A stretch of DNA of 6,111 nucleotides from Gallionella sp. GTDB lineage: Bacteria > Pseudomonadota > Gammaproteobacteria > Burkholderiales > Gallionellaceae. Where the stretch lies: NCBI GenBank assembly GCA_004298605.1, contig SCPW01000007.1, forward strand, positions 1 through 6,111, given 5' to 3'. The notes beneath the pieces were generated by a model. The model was given only the letters and a program-made list of their open reading frames with translations, was not told the DNA's origin and made no database searches. A program made the translations under genes and the position numbers. Below are positions 1-5,795 of the stretch, piece after piece; the first letter of the stretch is position 1, and every line of letters starts with the position of its first letter.

Positions 1-960
1 GGCAAAGGGTAACTGTTTGGCGTCGTCGTCCACCGGCGAATGGTTGGAGCAGATCGCGTCTATCGTGCCGTCGAGCAAGCCGGCGCGCAGCCCCGCCTTG
101 TCGCGCAGGCCGCGCAGCGGCGGCACCAGATGGCAGTTGGCGTCGAAGTAGCCGATGTCGGTTTCGGTCAGGTGCATATGGTTCATCGACACGTCGCAAG
201 TGACTTTCAGGCCTTCGCGCTTGGCGGAACGGATCATGTCCACCGCCGCCGCGCTGGAGACGCGGCAGATGTGCAGCGTGACGCCGGTCTCGCGCGCGAG
301 TTGCAGCGCGGTCGCCAGCGCGATGGTTTCCGCCGCCACCGGGATAGACGGCAAGCCGAGGCGGGTCGCCACTTCACCGTCATGCGCGACGCCGTCTTTG
401 GCGAGGAAGCTGTCCTGCGGGCGCAGCCACACGCGGTAGCCGAACGTGGCGGCGTATTGCATCGCGCGCATCAGCACGCGCGTGTCGGTCAGCGGCACAT
501 CGGCCTGGCTGAAAGCCTTGCAGCCCGCCTCGGTCAACTCGATCATCTCGGTGAGTTCCGCGCCCTTCAAGCCGTAAGTCAGCGCGCCGACCGGAAACAC
601 GCGGCACTGGTTCAGCGAACGCGCGCGATGCTTGAGCATCTCGACCAGTCCCGGCTCGTCGAGCGGCGGGTCGGTATCGGGCGGGCAGGACAACGAGGTC
701 ACGCCGCCCGCCACCGCCGCGCTCATCTCCGATTCCAGCGTGGCTTTGTATTCGTAGCCCGGCTCGCGCAGACGCGCCGCGATGTCCATCAGCCCCGGCA
801 TCACGATCAAACCGCTCGCGTCAATCACCTGTCCGGCGACAAAACCCGCTGGTGCTGTACCGATGGCAACGATGCGGCGCTCGGCGATGTACACGTCCTG
901 CCGCGCGTCGATCTTGTTTTTCGGGTCGATCAGGCGGCCATTTTTGATGTGGATATTCAT
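1..960 (-). CDS. pyrC: Non-catalytic dihydroorotase homologue (PyrC'), 3' end beyond window
   Basis: This is a class I dihydroorotase-fold protein of the amidohydrolase superfamily. The first 320 residues are present; the C-terminal part (the family is about 425 aa) lies left of the window. It starts [13 protein letters not shown] at the ATG at 960, which overlaps the pyrB stop as ATGA. Fold landmarks are clear: PGLMD at 55-59, LREPG at 64-68, AAVAGGVTS at 81-89 and VPPLR at 279-283. The metal site is gone. The HxH after PGLMD is A61-A-R63, the bridging Asp is A153, the His of the HAED motif is R180, the His of HICHVS is R233, and the catalytic Asp near the end is N306. The substrate Asn of MPNT is also Asp (D95). 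By analogy with Pseudomonas PyrC', it should be a structural partner of PyrB in the aspartate transcarbamoylase holoenzyme, not an enzyme. A true dihydroorotase should be encoded elsewhere. Databases will usually label it plain dihydroorotase. Confidence 0.93.
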   Translation of the reverse strand, partial: MNIHIKNGRLIDPKNKIDARQDVYIAERRIVAIGTAPAGFVAGQVIDASGLIVMPGLMDIAARLREPGYEYKATLESEMSAAVAGGVTSLSCPPDTDPPLDEPGLVEMLKHRARSLNQCRVFPVGALTYGLKGAELTEMIELTEAGCKAFSQADVPLTDTRVLMRAMQYAATFGYRVWLRPQDSFLAKDGVAHDGEVATRLGLPSIPVAAETIALATALQLARETGVTLHICRVSSAAAVDMIRSAKREGLKVTCDVSMNHMHLTETDIGYFDANCHLVPPLRGLRDKAGLRAGLLDGTIDAICSNHSPVDDDAKQLPFA

Positions 961-1913
961 TGTAATTTCCCCGCCAGCATGCTCATCACCGCCATGCGCA
1001 CCGCGATGCCAAAAGTAACCTGCGGCAGGATCACCGAATGCGCCCCATCCGCGACGCTGGAGTCGATCTCGACGCCGCGGTTCATCGGGCCGGGGTGCAT
1101 CACGATGGCGTCGCTTCTCGCCAGCGCCAGCCGCTCCTGGGTCAGGCCGTAGTATTTGAAATATTCCTGCGCGGAAGGCAGCAGCGCGCCGGTCATGCGC
1201 TCGTTCTGCAAGCGCAGCATCATCACCACGTCCACGCCTTTCAAGCCTTGCTCCATGTCGTGATAGATATGCACGCCGAGGTTTTCCACCATTGCAGGCA
1301 GCAGCGTCTTGGGTGCGATGACGCGCACTTCCGGGACGCCCAGCGTGGTCAGCGCGTGGATCTGCGAGCGCGCCACGCGCGAATGCAGCACGTCGCCGAC
1401 AATTGCGACGCGCAAGTTGTGGAATTCTTTCTTGTAGTGGCGGATCGTGAACATGTCGAGCAGCGCCTGCGTGGGATGCGCATGACGGCCGTCGCCGGCG
1501 TTGATGACATGCACATCCGGCGCGACATGCCGGGCGATGAAATGCGCCGCGCCGCTTTGCGCGTGGCGCACCACAAACATGTCGGCATGCATCGCGCACA
1601 GGTTATCCACCGTATCCAGCAGCGTTTCGCCTTTGCTGGTGGAAGAAGAGCCGATATTGAGGTTGACCACGTCCGCCGACAGCCGCTTGGCGGCGATCTC
1701 GAAGGTGGTGCGGGTGCGCGTGCTGTTTTCGAAGAACACGTTGAACACCGACTTGCCATGCAGCAGCGGGATTTTCTTGATCTCGTGCCCATCGGCGACT
1801 TCGAGAAAAGTTGCGGCCCGGTCAAGAATGCCGCGCACGATGCGCACCGGCAAACCCTCGGTGGTCAGCAGGTGCTGGAGCTCGCCGTGTTGGTTGAGTT
1901 GTGGATTTTTCAT
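957..1913 (-). CDS. pyrB: Aspartate carbamoyltransferase catalytic subunit
   Basis: PyrB condenses carbamoyl phosphate with L-aspartate to N-carbamoyl-aspartate, the committed step of de novo pyrimidine synthesis in the cytoplasm. The 318-residue protein is full length. The carbamoyl-phosphate loop STRTR is at 64-68, the mobile-loop SSSTSKGE has its Lys at 94, the conserved Arg of VVRH is at 116, and HPTQ is at 146-149. The aspartate-domain HSRVARS is at 177-183, LRLQNER at 233-239 with Arg 234 and Gln 236, and HPGPMNRG at 273-280. The start ATG at 1913 overlaps the ruvX stop by 4 bases (ATGA), and the stop overlaps the start of the pyrC-like gene in the same way. Translation is therefore probably coupled, and no leader or attenuator could sit in front of the gene. 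No catalytic residue looks altered. Because it is followed by a PyrC' pseudo-enzyme, it probably belongs to the class A dodecameric type. Confidence 0.97.
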   Translation of the reverse strand: MKNPQLNQHGELQHLLTTEGLPVRIVRGILDRAATFLEVADGHEIKKIPLLHGKSVFNVFFENSTRTRTTFEIAAKRLSADVVNLNIGSSSTSKGETLLDTVDNLCAMHADMFVVRHAQSGAAHFIARHVAPDVHVINAGDGRHAHPTQALLDMFTIRHYKKEFHNLRVAIVGDVLHSRVARSQIHALTTLGVPEVRVIAPKTLLPAMVENLGVHIYHDMEQGLKGVDVVMMLRLQNERMTGALLPSAQEYFKYYGLTQERLALARSDAIVMHPGPMNRGVEIDSSVADGAHSVILPQVTFGIAVRMAVMSMLAGKLQ

Positions 1914-2389
1914 GCGATCAGCCCCGCTGCGGGTTCATCAAAGTATGCCTGCAAAATTTGCTGCGCGGCATATTGGTCCAATAAAGCTTTCTGCTGCCGC
2001 CCGCGTATGCCTTCTTCGCCCAACCGGGCGCTCGCGGCCAGCGAAGTATAACGCTCGTCAACCAGGATTACCGGCAAATCAAACCGCCCTTTGAGGCGGT
2101 TGGCAAAGCGGCGGCACAGCGCCGTCAGCTCGTGCGGCGTGCCATCGTCGTTGCACGGCAAACCCACTACCAGCGCGGCCGGTTGCCATTCGGCTACCAG
2201 AGCCGCGATTTTTGCGAAGCGCGTGACGGTCTTTTCGTCGTTGATGGTGGTCAGCGGGTTGGCGCGGCACAGCAGGGTATTGCCCGATGCGATGCCGATG
2301 CGTTTGGTGCCGAAATCAAATGCGAGGAGCGTTCCGGAGGACAGAGTGGTGTCGCTACGCGATTCTTTCTGTCTTCTGTCCTCTGACAT
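1910..2389 (-). CDS. ruvX: RuvX/YqgF family pre-16S rRNA processing nuclease
   Basis: This is a small RNase H-fold protein of the YqgF (RuvX) family, which acts in 5' maturation of pre-16S rRNA and is often named a putative Holliday junction resolvase. The 159 residues contain [10 protein letters not shown] at 23-32 with the first acidic residue D25, [10 protein letters not shown] at 74-83, VDERYTS at 110-116 with E112, and [11 protein letters not shown] at 136-146 with D138, so the acidic active-site set looks complete. Compared with E. coli YqgF, which begins directly before the GTLLAFDFG motif, this protein has about 17 extra hydrophilic residues. The ATG at 2389 shares one base with the yqgE stop (TGATG). 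No ATG, GTG or TTG lies between it and the conserved core, only a CTG at codon 16, so this start is preferred. The gene sits between yqgE and pyrB, a common proteobacterial neighbourhood. Confidence 0.95.
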   Translation of the reverse strand: MSEDRRQKESRSDTTLSSGTLLAFDFGTKRIGIASGNTLLCRANPLTTINDEKTVTRFAKIAALVAEWQPAALVVGLPCNDDGTPHELTALCRRFANRLKGRFDLPVILVDERYTSLAASARLGEEGIRGRQQKALLDQYAAQQILQAYFDEPAAGLIA

Positions 2390-2949
2390 CAGGCATGTCC
2401 GGCATCTTCCACCAGCGAGGCGTAGTCCACACCGAGCAACGCCATCGCCGCGGGCAGGCGTTCCTCGGGCGGCAGGTCGAACAGGATGTGCTCGGATGCC
2501 GGCACAGTCAGCCAGGCATTTTCGGTGATCTCATGCTCCAGTTGCCCTTGATCCCAGCCCGCGTAGCCCAGCGTGATAATCAGGTTGCGCGGCCCCTGGC
2601 CTTCGCCGACAGCTTCGAGAATATCCTTGGAGGTCGTCAGCGCCAGCCGGTCGTTGATCCGCAGGGTGGACTGCCAGTTTCCTTGCGCGTCGTGCAGCAC
2701 GAAGCCGCGCTCGGTCTGCACCGGCCCGCCGAAATGCACCGGCATTTTTTGCAGTCTGGATTGGTGCAGCGGGATTTTGATCTGGTCGAACATTTCGCCG
2801 AGCGTGAGGCTGATCGGCCGGTTTACGACGATGCCCAGCGCGCCGTTCTCGTTGTGTTCGCACACATATGCCAGCGTACCGGCAAAAAAGCCCTCCTGCA
2901 TGGCGGGCATCGCGATCAGGAAGTGATGGGTAAGGTTGAAATCAGACAT
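2389..2949 (-). CDS. yqgE: YqgE/AlgH family protein (UPF0301)
   Basis: This 186-residue protein, the usual family length, belongs to the YqgE/AlgH family. Its biochemical role is not established; the AlgH name comes from an alginate-regulation phenotype in Pseudomonas. Family signatures are clear: [13 protein letters not shown] near the N-terminus, [19 protein letters not shown] at about 31-49, [16 protein letters not shown] in the middle, and [15 protein letters not shown] followed by NAWLTVPA near residue 150. The ATG at 2949 is chosen because the family begins just before this NLTHHFLIA block. A GTG at 2982 would add 11 residues that fall within the predicted promoter. No Shine-Dalgarno sequence is visible before the ATG, which agrees with a transcript starting at or beside it. 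It is the first gene of the yqgE-ruvX-pyrB-pyrC' operon, and its stop overlaps the ruvX start. Confidence 0.95.
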   Translation of the reverse strand: MSDFNLTHHFLIAMPAMQEGFFAGTLAYVCEHNENGALGIVVNRPISLTLGEMFDQIKIPLHQSRLQKMPVHFGGPVQTERGFVLHDAQGNWQSTLRINDRLALTTSKDILEAVGEGQGPRNLIITLGYAGWDQGQLEHEITENAWLTVPASEHILFDLPPEERLPAAMALLGVDYASLVEDAGHA

Positions 2950-2955
2950 GGCGGC

Positions 2956-2984
2956 ATTGTAGCTGTCTATGACAGCCTTCACAA
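2956..2984 (-). promoter_or_regulatory. Predicted sigma-70 promoter of the yqgE-ruvX-pyrB-pyrC' operon
   Basis: On the minus strand a -35 element TTGTGA (2984-2979) is followed by exactly 17 bp and a -10 element TACAAT (2961-2956). Standard spacing places transcription start at about 2949, which is the A of the yqgE ATG. The mRNA would then be leaderless or nearly so, matching the lack of a Shine-Dalgarno sequence. The boxes match consensus at 4 of 6 and 5 of 6 positions. The assignment is by eye and no expression data support it. Confidence 0.55.
2962..2976. promoter_or_regulatory. Perfect palindrome in the yqgE promoter spacer (candidate operator)
   Basis: GCTGTC-TAT-GACAGC is a perfect inverted repeat with 6-bp arms and a 3-bp centre. 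It lies wholly between the predicted -35 and -10 boxes. A protein bound there would block RNA polymerase, so a repressor site is the natural reading. I do not recognise the motif as the site of a known regulator, and a palindrome of this size can also arise by chance. Confidence 0.35.
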
Positions 2985-3037
2985 TTCACTGTTGAGAAGG
3001 GTGGTGGCATGCGCAAACTGTCCGCATACTCCAGGCA

Positions 3038-3105
3038 AGGTGGGCTGCGCCCAAACTGCACTTGTCCGGCAAACTTTTCGATATTGGACGCAATGAATTG
3101 CGCCC
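3038..3105. repeat. Palindromic, repeat-like intergenic stretch after the aminotransferase gene
   Basis: The stretch contains two inverted repeats. TGGGC-TGC-GCCCA lies at 3041-3053. A longer hairpin lies at 3086-3105, where GGACGCAAT and ATTGCGCCC pair as 8 Watson-Crick pairs plus one wobble around a tight loop. The second abuts the aminotransferase stop codon. Neither is followed by a T-run on either strand, so a rho-independent terminator is not supported. From memory, GTAGGGGCG-type palindromes ending in short AATTCATT cores recur between genes in proteobacteria, so a dispersed REP-like element is possible. That is an inference, and copy number cannot be seen from this window. Confidence 0.35.
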
Positions 3106-3960
3106 CTACGCGCGCATCACGTCGCGTTTGAAGTCTTGGTACAGTCGATGCAGCCGGGCGAACATCGCGCCCGGTTTGCCATCGCCGACCGGCTTGCCGT
3201 CCAGCCGGGTAATTGCCAGCACTTCCTTGGTGGAGGAGGTGAGCAGCAATTCGTCGGCGCCGAATACTTCCGTGGCGGCAATCTTGCGCACCTCGTGCGG
3301 GATGCCGTTTGCGTCGGCGATTTCCAGGATCACGTCGTAGGTGATGCCGGGCAGCATCAGGTTGTCCTTAGGCGGGGCGAGCAGTTTGCCGTCTTTCACC
3401 ACAAAGATGTTGCTGGCCGCGCCCTCGGTCATATATTTGTTGTCGCGGATTAAAATGGTCTCGGCGCAGCCCGCGTCGATCGCCAACTGGCGCAGCAGCA
3501 CGTTGGGCAGCAGCGCGATGGCTTTGATGTCGCAGCGCAGCCAGCGGTTATCCGCCGCGCTGACGCACGCAATGCCGCTGCCCAGCAACTCGGCGGGCGG
3601 GGTGAGCAGCGGGTTGCTCATCATGAACACGGTCGGTCGCACCGGCGGGTTTGGGAAGGCGTGGTCGCGTTTGGCCACGCCGCGCGTGATGTGCAGATAC
3701 AGGTATTGGTCTTCCGCCGCATTGCGCGCGACAAGCTCGTTGATAATGCCCGTCCACTCCGCATCGCTGTGCGGGTTGGCGAGCCGGATGCCGTCCAGGC
3801 TGTGTTGCAGGCGCAGCAAATGTTCTTCCAGACGGAAGGCCTTGCGCGAGTACACCGGAATCACTTCGTACACGCCGTCGCCGAAAATGAAACCGCGGTC
3901 CAGCACGGAAATCTTCGCTTCTTCGATGGGCATGTATTGCCCGTTCAAGTAAATCGTCAT
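3106..3960 (-). CDS. dat: D-amino acid aminotransferase (fold-type IV PLP enzyme)
   Basis: This 284-residue cytoplasmic enzyme transfers the amino group between D-amino acids and 2-oxo acids, typically D-Ala plus 2-oxoglutarate to pyruvate plus D-Glu. It aligns well with Bacillus D-amino acid transaminase (about 282 aa). FGDGVYEV at 26-33 includes Y31, and ITRGVAKRDHAFP carries R98 and H100, the pair that binds the substrate carboxylate in the D-specific enzyme. The PLP lysine is K146 in CDIKAIALLPNVL, E179 is in TEGAASNIF, and LLTSSTKEVL is near the C-terminus. R98/H100 argue for the D-enzyme over the related branched-chain aminotransferase IlvE or aminodeoxychorismate lyase. The start at 3960 has a good GAGG ribosome site 8 bases upstream that overlaps the stop of the carboxypeptidase gene. 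A longer reading from 4032 would run into that gene and is not needed. The 10-bp gap implies a two-gene operon that could recycle D-alanine released from the wall. Confidence 0.93.
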   Translation of the reverse strand: MTIYLNGQYMPIEEAKISVLDRGFIFGDGVYEVIPVYSRKAFRLEEHLLRLQHSLDGIRLANPHSDAEWTGIINELVARNAAEDQYLYLHITRGVAKRDHAFPNPPVRPTVFMMSNPLLTPPAELLGSGIACVSAADNRWLRCDIKAIALLPNVLLRQLAIDAGCAETILIRDNKYMTEGAASNIFVVKDGKLLAPPKDNLMLPGITYDVILEIADANGIPHEVRKIAATEVFGADELLLTSSTKEVLAITRLDGKPVGDGKPGAMFARLHRLYQDFKRDVMRA

Positions 3961-3970
3961 AATGAATCCC

Positions 3971-5107
3971 TCATTGAAAAAGTAAGCGGATGCTATCCCA
4001 TCCGCGCGAAAAAACATTGGCCAGCGGCGCATTATCCAGCGCCAGCAGGGGAAATTCCGCGTAGGGCTTGCCGCCCAGCGTCAGCTTGAGCGTGCCCAGT
4101 TGCTGCCCGCTGCCGACCGGCGCGAGAATGGGCTGATGCGTTTCCACCGTTGCCTTGAGTTGCGCGATTGCGCCTTTGGGTACCGCCAGGAACAAGTCCC
4201 GGCGGAAACCGGCTTCGAGGTGGCTTTCCGTGCCTTTCCAGATGCGCAACCGGGTGACGGGCTGGTCTTTTTTGTACAGGCGCACGGCATCGAAATACTG
4301 GAAGCCATAGTTGAGCAGCTTCTGGCTTTCGGTCGCGCGCAGGCTGTCCGAGCTTGCGCCGAGCAGCACCGAAATCAGGCGGCGGTTATCGCGCGTGGCC
4401 GAGCCGACCAGGCAATATCCGGCGGTTTCGGTGTACCCGGTTTTCATGCCATCCGCGTGGGGGTCTATCCATAACAGGCGGTTGCGGCTCGCCTGGGTGA
4501 CATTGTTGAAAGTGTAATCGCGCAATGCAAACAGCGGGTAATGCTGCGGGAAATCGCGCACGATGGCGGCGGCCAGCAAGGCCAGATCGTACGCGCTGCT
4601 GTAATGCTGCGCATCCGGCAAGCCGACCGGGTTGGCGAAATGTGTGTTGTTCATCCCCAGCCGCTTCGCCTCTTTGTTCATCAGATCGACAAAACCGGCT
4701 TCGCTGCCGCCGATGTTGATCGCCAGCGTGATGGCCGCGTCGTTGCCGGAGGGCACGATCAGGCCGCGCAACAGTTCGTTCACGGTGACGGTTTGCCACG
4801 CCTTGAGCAGCATGCGCGATTCGCCGCCCGTATTGCGCACCGCAGCGGCGGGAACGATCAGGCTCTGCTCGGGTGAGAGCGTGCCGCGCTTGAGCGCGTC
4901 AAAAGCCAGATAGGCGGTCATCAGTTTGGTCAGCGAAGCGGGTTCCATGCGCTCACCGCCGTTCTGGTTCACCAGAATCTGGTTGCTGGTGTAGTCATAC
5001 AGCAGGTATGACCTGGCCGCCAGGGCGGGTGCGGCGGGTATTTGCGCCGGCAGCGCGCAGGCCAGGGCGGGCAACAGCAAACTAGCGAACAGGATAAGGG
5101 TCTTCAT
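3971..5107 (-). CDS. dacC: Serine-type D-Ala-D-Ala carboxypeptidase, PBP5/6 family
   Basis: This low-molecular-mass penicillin-binding protein removes the terminal D-alanine from peptidoglycan pentapeptides in the periplasm. The 378-residue precursor begins with a typical signal peptide: MKT, a hydrophobic stretch LILFASLLLPALA, and a likely cleavage near residue 18. The catalytic triad motifs are all present: SxxK as S58-L-T-K61, S120-G-N122, and K222-T-G224 within DGMKTGYTETAGY. The C-terminal beta-rich PBP5_C domain covers roughly 275-360. The last 20 residues (NAPLANVFSRGWDSIRLLFQ) look like the amphipathic helix that anchors these enzymes to the outer face of the inner membrane. Length matches the family. 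The ATG at 5107 gives a complete signal peptide; an upstream GTG at 5149 would span the -10 box and is rejected. It is first in an operon with the D-amino acid aminotransferase. The choice between dacA and dacC as a name cannot be settled from sequence alone. Confidence 0.95.
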   Translation of the reverse strand: MKTLILFASLLLPALACALPAQIPAAPALAARSYLLYDYTSNQILVNQNGGERMEPASLTKLMTAYLAFDALKRGTLSPEQSLIVPAAAVRNTGGESRMLLKAWQTVTVNELLRGLIVPSGNDAAITLAINIGGSEAGFVDLMNKEAKRLGMNNTHFANPVGLPDAQHYSSAYDLALLAAAIVRDFPQHYPLFALRDYTFNNVTQASRNRLLWIDPHADGMKTGYTETAGYCLVGSATRDNRRLISVLLGASSDSLRATESQKLLNYGFQYFDAVRLYKKDQPVTRLRIWKGTESHLEAGFRRDLFLAVPKGAIAQLKATVETHQPILAPVGSGQQLGTLKLTLGGKPYAEFPLLALDNAPLANVFSRGWDSIRLLFQ

Positions 5108-5132
5108 GGTTGGGCAGCGGTTTCGGGGTGCG

Positions 5133-5138
5133 ATTATA
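5133..5138 (-). promoter_or_regulatory. Predicted -10 box of the carboxypeptidase operon
   Basis: A perfect TATAAT lies on the minus strand 25 bp before the carboxypeptidase ATG, placing transcription start at about 5126 with a leader near 19 nt. No convincing -35 box occurs at 16-18 bp spacing. A TTGCAA lies 25 bp upstream, too far for normal use. The promoter may therefore be weak or need an activator. Confidence 0.5.
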
Positions 5139-5188
5139 GTCTCAGCCACACCGGTTGAGATAGTTGCAACGCCACTGTCGAACCTGAA

Positions 5189-5254
5189 TGGCCCAATCCG
5201 GGATGAGTTCCGCGCGGCGGGGTCGATGCATTTCCGTCCCGGATCAATAGGCCA
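5189..5254. promoter_or_regulatory. Long interrupted inverted repeat between the divergent genes
   Basis: ATCCGGGA at 5196-5203 and its exact reverse complement TCCCGGAT at 5237-5244 are 33 bp apart. Outside them a second arm pair, TGGCC (5189-5193) and GGCCA (5250-5254), extends the symmetry with an unequal bulge (2 versus 5 bases). The structure sits between the two divergent promoters and could be a paired operator or the remnant of a mobile or repeat element. No open reading frame lies in the enclosed segment. I do not recognise the motif. Confidence 0.35.
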
Positions 5255-5277
5255 AAATATATAGGCATTTCGCCATA

Positions 5278-5306
5278 TTGTTCTTTCGCCATGCGGTCTA
5301 TATAAA
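5278..5306 (+). promoter_or_regulatory. Predicted promoter of the CZB-domain gene, with 9-bp direct repeats
   Basis: TTGTTC (5278-5283), a 17-bp spacer and TATAAA (5301-5306) form a plausible sigma-70 promoter with start near 5313. The -10 is 5/6 and the -35 only 3/6. The 9-mer TTTCGCCAT occurs twice, at 5268-5276 just upstream of the -35 and at 5284-5292 in the spacer, 16 bp apart start to start. ATAGGC also occurs twice, at 5247-5252 and 5261-5266. Such paired repeats around a promoter resemble regulator half-sites, but no regulator can be named. Confidence 0.4.
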
Positions 5307-5339
5307 GCACACCATCATGACAACTGCGGGAGAGGTGTG

Positions 5340-5765
5340 ATGGCGATGCTATCTGGCGTAAGAGACTTTTTCATATCCGATTCCAGCTACAAATACGCCA
5401 TACGGAGCGGGCTCGATCTCATTGCGGTGGCCGAGGCGCACGTGTTGTGGAAGACGCGCCTGGGGCATCACGTGCAGGGAAACATCCGTGAACCGCTGGA
5501 ATTATCCCAGGTCGGGCAGGGCGGCGTTTGCCAACTGGAAAACTGGCTCAACAGCTTGACGCTGGAACCGTTTCACGGAACGGGGGTGTATAACCAGTTG
5601 AACGAGGCGCACCAGCAATTCCACCAGCTTGGCGCGCTCATCGTCGAAAAGCTGAAAGCGGGCGATCACGCCGGCGCCGCGACGGTATTCAAATGCGAAT
5701 ATAACCAATCGCTGCTCCGCATCATCCAGTCGCTGACGGAAATTAACCGGCACCTTCGGGATTAG
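5340..5765 (+). CDS. Stand-alone CZB (chemoreceptor zinc-binding) domain protein
   Basis: This is a 141-residue soluble protein made almost wholly of a CZB four-helix domain, which senses zinc or oxidants such as hypochlorous acid in bacterial chemoreceptors and diguanylate cyclases. The His/Cys zinc ligands are all visible: H34 in AEAHVLWK, C64 in GGVCQLENW, and H91 and H95 in AHQQFHQLG. The spacing H-29-C-26-H-3-H equals, as I recall it, that of E. coli DgcZ (H22, C52, H79, H83). No membrane segment, methyl-accepting, PAS or GGDEF domain is attached, so it would need a partner protein. About 20 residues precede the domain. The ATG at 5340 is chosen because GGAG at 5329-5332 lies 7 bases upstream; a GTG at 5337 and an ATG at 5346 are alternatives. 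The gene is monocistronic in this view and convergent with the HDOD gene. Its specific function is not known. Confidence 0.88.
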   Translation: MAMLSGVRDFFISDSSYKYAIRSGLDLIAVAEAHVLWKTRLGHHVQGNIREPLELSQVGQGGVCQLENWLNSLTLEPFHGTGVYNQLNEAHQQFHQLGALIVEKLKAGDHAGAATVFKCEYNQSLLRIIQSLTEINRHLRD

Positions 5766-5795
5766 TGCCATCCGGCCCGATCCGGTACACCGGGT

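Noticed and set aside
40..1152. Plus-strand open frame of 370 codons opposite pyrC' and pyrB
   Set aside because: It is rich in Arg, His, Ala and Gln, resembles no family, has no ribosome site and mirrors two well-supported minus-strand genes; high GC content creates such frames.
1038..2051. Plus-strand open frame of 337 codons opposite pyrB and ruvX
   Set aside because: It is the antisense of conserved catalytic motifs, with a His/Arg-rich composition and no recognisable domain.
2950..2982. GTG start at 2982 adding 11 residues to YqgE
   Set aside because: The extra residues are outside the family alignment and coincide with the predicted promoter.
2287..3096. Plus-strand open frame of 269 codons opposite yqgE
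   Set aside because: It spans the yqgE promoter and runs into repeat-like intergenic DNA; no domain or start signal.
3086..3105. Hairpin after the aminotransferase as a rho-independent terminator
   Set aside because: The stem is reasonable but no U-tract follows in either direction.
3961..4032. N-terminal extension of the aminotransferase
   Set aside because: It would read through the end of the carboxypeptidase gene; the family start MTIYLNGQ at 3960 has a good ribosome site.
5108..5149. GTG start at 5149 for the carboxypeptidase
   Set aside because: It would spoil the signal peptide and cover the TATAAT box.
5155..5170. FNR- or CRP-like site in TTGAGATAGTTGCAA
   Set aside because: It matches neither consensus well; the half-sites do not pair.
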